Below are positions 5,400 through 7,694 of a stretch of DNA of 7,694 nt, one piece after another. The DNA is from an uncultured Lachnospiraceae bacterium (lineage in GTDB: Bacteria; Bacillota; Clostridia; Lachnospirales; Lachnospiraceae), in NCBI GenBank assembly GCA_902783735.1, contig CACZSE010000141.1, positions 1-7,694 on the forward strand, read 5' to 3'. Position numbers and translations under genes: made by a program. The notes under the pieces are model-generated. The model did not search any database and was not told the origin of the DNA. It saw only the letters and a program-made list of their open reading frames with translations. Position 1 is the stretch's first letter; every line of letters starts with the position of its first letter.

Positions 5400-7694
5400 A
5401 TGCCGAAACGTATCAGAAGACTGATAGGCGGGATATTTATTATTACGGCGATCATTTTCACTCAGATCCCGCCGAGACTGTCAGAAGCAGCTTCTGTAGC
5501 AAAAGAAGATTTTCTGATGGACAACTTTACATTGACAGAATATACAGGCACGGCGAACACCGTGTCTGTTTCAGATGAAATAAAAGCCATAGGAGAGGAA
5601 GCGTTTGCAAACAATCCTTATCTGACTGCTGTTCATATCGGTAAGAATGTAAAGGAGATAAGACACGGTGCATTTGCAAATTGTACAGATATTACACGAA
5701 TGGTCATTCCGAATAACGTTACCGAGATCGGTTCCGCAGCATTCAGCGGATGCACTTCTTTGATGAATGTTTCTATTGGCTCAGGTGTCGAAAAGATCGG
5801 AGAGGGCGTTTTTGCCGGATGCAGAAATCTTGCCGGGATCAGCGTTTCACCGAAGAATAATAAGCTGAGCTACCAGGCCGGAGTTTTATATGACAAGGAT
5901 AAAAAGTGGATATATGCATATCTTTCCGGCAATCAGTTTGCCGAGTATCATATGCCGAATTCCGTTGAACATATCAGCCCCTACAGCTTTTGGGGAAACG
6001 AGATACTATCGGATGTATATCTGAGCAGTTTCTTGAATGAGGTTCCCGCATATGCTTTTTCAAATTGTAAGAATCTTAGATCCGTTCAGATCCCTTACAG
6101 TGTAAATTACATAGATGTTAAGGCTTTTGAAAATTGTGTTAACCTTACCGATGTTATCATCCCCGGTTCGGTCTCATACATTTCACCTACGGCTTTCGAC
6201 GGTTGTCCGAAGTTAAATATCATAGCGGATGAGGGCACCTATGCCTATGATTATTTTAATAATTTGGAAAGATCGGATGTTCAGGGTGCTGAAGATCAGG
6301 ATACACCGGGATTTGTTTACGATCCCGACAATCGTTATGAGGGCGGTGAGGTTCAGCCCGTAACGCCTTCCCCTGACAATGTCTACGACCCGTCTTCGGG
6401 ACTTATAGATGCCAGCAGGGATCCGAGTAATGTTGACTGGATGCCGAGTGTATCACCTCTTTATGATGATAATGATACATCGGTTTTCGGAAAGACCATT
6501 ATTGTCGGCGGAAAAGCGGTTTTCTTTATCGACAGGGAGATGGATGTCAAACAGATCGAAAGAGATACAGTGGGAGATGTTGCAGCCTCAGAGACTGCCG
6601 CAAAAACCGAAAATGCAGATCAAAATGAAGATATAACAGACTCTGCGGATAATGATGCATCCGAAAATATTGTCTATGATTCCTCCAAAGGAGGATATCT
6701 GCCCAAATATACTCTTGTAGATAACAAGATAGCGGCTCAGGCTTATTATGCATCAAAAGCTACAGATGAGCTTAAGATACCGGAAGGTACGGTCTCTGTG
6801 GGAGATTTCAGCTTCGCAAGAAGCAGTATCGAAAGCATAGATATTCCTTCTTCGGTTGAGAGGATCGGTTACGGCGCATTTTATCATTGCGATCGTTTGA
6901 AGGATGTTTCCATTCCGTCAAGTGTTAAATATATCGATGGCTATGCATTTGAGAACACTCCTTTTTTAAATGATATTAAATCATCAAATGAGAACTTCTA
7001 TATAGTCGGTGACGGTATATTGCTCGCTTATGGCGGATCGGATGAAAGTGTTTCGATCCCCGATGGTGTAAAGACTGTTGCTGCAGGATGTTTTAGTGAC
7101 AATAAGAAGATCAGATCCGTTGTTATTCCCGACAGCTGTACCCTTATAGATTCTGACGCGTTCAGAGATTGTACTTCGCTTACAAAAGTGGAAGGCGCCA
7201 AGGGCTTGGAAGCAATAGGAGACAGGGCATTTATGGGATGTCCTTTGGAGAGCATGACCATTGCGGCTTCGGTAAAGAGCATTGGTTTAAAGGCCTTTGA
7301 TATGACAGGTTCCTCAAAAGCCGACAATACAAAAGTTGTCTCATTTGAAGGCACGACTCTTCCTAAGGTTAGCGCTGACGATACTTCAATGCGTCTTTCA
7401 AATGATGATTACAGAAAAGATGCTTTATTCGGCGTTTTATATGCTATCGTTCCGGACGATGTTTATGTTTCCGATCTTTCAAAAACAGTCCTTGACAGTG
7501 ACACATTGGGCTTTTCGGGACTTGTTGTTAAGATCGATAAAGAAGCTGACGAAAAACCCGGTGAGGCTTCGGTTGTTGCATCACACATATACAGTTCACA
7601 AGTGCTTGAAAAGATACCCTCGTCGTTTATATATGAAGGTAAGGAATATGAAATCAAAGGATTCGGTAATATAAGTGTTTCCGTAAATCCTTAT
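5400..7694 (+). CDS. Second BspA-type leucine-rich-repeat (LRR_5) secreted protein, 3' end outside the window
   Basis: Open from ATG 5400 to the window edge without a stop: 765 residues visible. The start is set by AAAGGA at 5389-5394 and by a signal peptide beginning MPKRIRRLIGGIF with likely cleavage after SEA (residue 30). LRR block 1 spans about residues 60-280 (units such as IGEEAFANNPYLTAVHIG and IGSAAFSGCTSLMNVSIG). It includes the BspA-like insert YQAGVLYDKDKKWIYAYLSG near 160-180. A non-LRR spacer (about 285-450) follows, with Pro/Asp-rich turns (VYDPDN, VYDPSS, VYDSSK), a hydrophobic patch FGKTIIVGGKAVFFID (363-378) and a strongly acidic stretch (about 390-430). LRR block 2 runs about 455-640, then a less regular tail ending EYEIKGFGNISVS. 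Probable extracellular adhesion or binding protein, paralogous in domain type to its upstream neighbour but not a simple copy: it goes straight from signal peptide to LRRs. The anchor type cannot be judged from this window. Transcription may be shared with the upstream gene, since no terminator is evident between them. Confidence 0.9.
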   Translation, partial: MPKRIRRLIGGIFIITAIIFTQIPPRLSEAASVAKEDFLMDNFTLTEYTGTANTVSVSDEIKAIGEEAFANNPYLTAVHIGKNVKEIRHGAFANCTDITRMVIPNNVTEIGSAAFSGCTSLMNVSIGSGVEKIGEGVFAGCRNLAGISVSPKNNKLSYQAGVLYDKDKKWIYAYLSGNQFAEYHMPNSVEHISPYSFWGNEILSDVYLSSFLNEVPAYAFSNCKNLRSVQIPYSVNYIDVKAFENCVNLTDVIIPGSVSYISPTAFDGCPKLNIIADEGTYAYDYFNNLERSDVQGAEDQDTPGFVYDPDNRYEGGEVQPVTPSPDNVYDPSSGLIDASRDPSNVDWMPSVSPLYDDNDTSVFGKTIIVGGKAVFFIDREMDVKQIERDTVGDVAASETAAKTENADQNEDITDSADNDASENIVYDSSKGGYLPKYTLVDNKIAAQAYYASKATDELKIPEGTVSVGDFSFARSSIESIDIPSSVERIGYGAFYHCDRLKDVSIPSSVKYIDGYAFENTPFLNDIKSSNENFYIVGDGILLAYGGSDESVSIPDGVKTVAAGCFSDNKKIRSVVIPDSCTLIDSDAFRDCTSLTKVEGAKGLEAIGDRAFMGCPLESMTIAASVKSIGLKAFDMTGSSKADNTKVVSFEGTTLPKVSADDTSMRLSNDDYRKDALFGVLYAIVPDDVYVSDLSKTVLDSDTLGFSGLVVKIDKEADEKPGEASVVASHIYSSQVLEKIPSSFIYEGKEYEIKGFGNISVSVNPY

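Noticed and set aside
7028..7354. 108-codon minus-strand and overlapping plus-strand (7336-7674) open frames near the right edge
   Set aside because: Both overlap the continuous LRR frame from 5400, which encodes clear LRR units throughout; the translations show no family signature.
1..7694. A hidden CRISPR array, mobile element, tRNA or defence system
   Set aside because: Nearly the whole window is coding for three readable proteins. I saw no direct-repeat/spacer pattern, no terminal inverted repeats, no transposase or nuclease motifs and no tRNA-like fold in the two short spacers.

Overview
The window holds three genes, all on the + strand: the 3' end of a dUTPase gene (dut), a complete gene for a very large secreted leucine-rich-repeat protein of the BspA / LRR_5 type, and the 5' part of a second, different BspA-type gene that is still open at the right edge. 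The organism is most likely a Gram-positive Clostridia member, probably Lachnospiraceae (Butyrivibrio/Roseburia-like). This is inferred from moderate base composition, frequent ATA and AGA codons, a TPKTG wall-sorting tail, a Thr/Pro/Gly linker beside InlB-type repeats, and signal peptides with an IGG..F...AI....IP core. I recall these traits from that family; I ran no search.

Layout. Positions 1-331 are the C-terminal 109 residues of dUTPase, with conserved motifs 2 to 5 and tandem stops TGA TAA. Positions 332-434 are a short AT-rich spacer with a GGAGA Shine-Dalgarno but no convincing promoter or terminator. Positions 435-5303 encode a 1622-residue surface protein: signal peptide, about 280 residues of unrecognised N-terminal region, several LRR_5 blocks separated by non-LRR inserts, an InlB B-type repeat, a repetitive GGTTP linker, a second InlB-like repeat, a beta-rich stalk-like module and a TPKTG + hydrophobic + KKDR sorting signal. 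Positions 5304-5399 are a 96-base spacer with a GC-rich hairpin and a weak hairpin around the next ribosome binding site. From 5400 to the edge (765 codons, no stop) runs the second LRR protein: signal peptide, LRR block, acidic spacer, second LRR block.

The two LRR proteins are probably co-expressed extracellular adhesion or ligand-binding proteins. The first should be covalently attached to peptidoglycan by a sortase that accepts a (T/S/N/P)PxTG motif. The attachment mode of the second cannot be seen because its C-terminus is outside the window. dut is a housekeeping neighbour with no evident functional link.

No defence system, mobile element, CRISPR array, tRNA or rRNA is visible. The points most worth checking are the matched signal-peptide core of the two LRR proteins, the structured RNA candidate between them, the unassigned N-terminal region of the first, and its non-canonical sorting motif.
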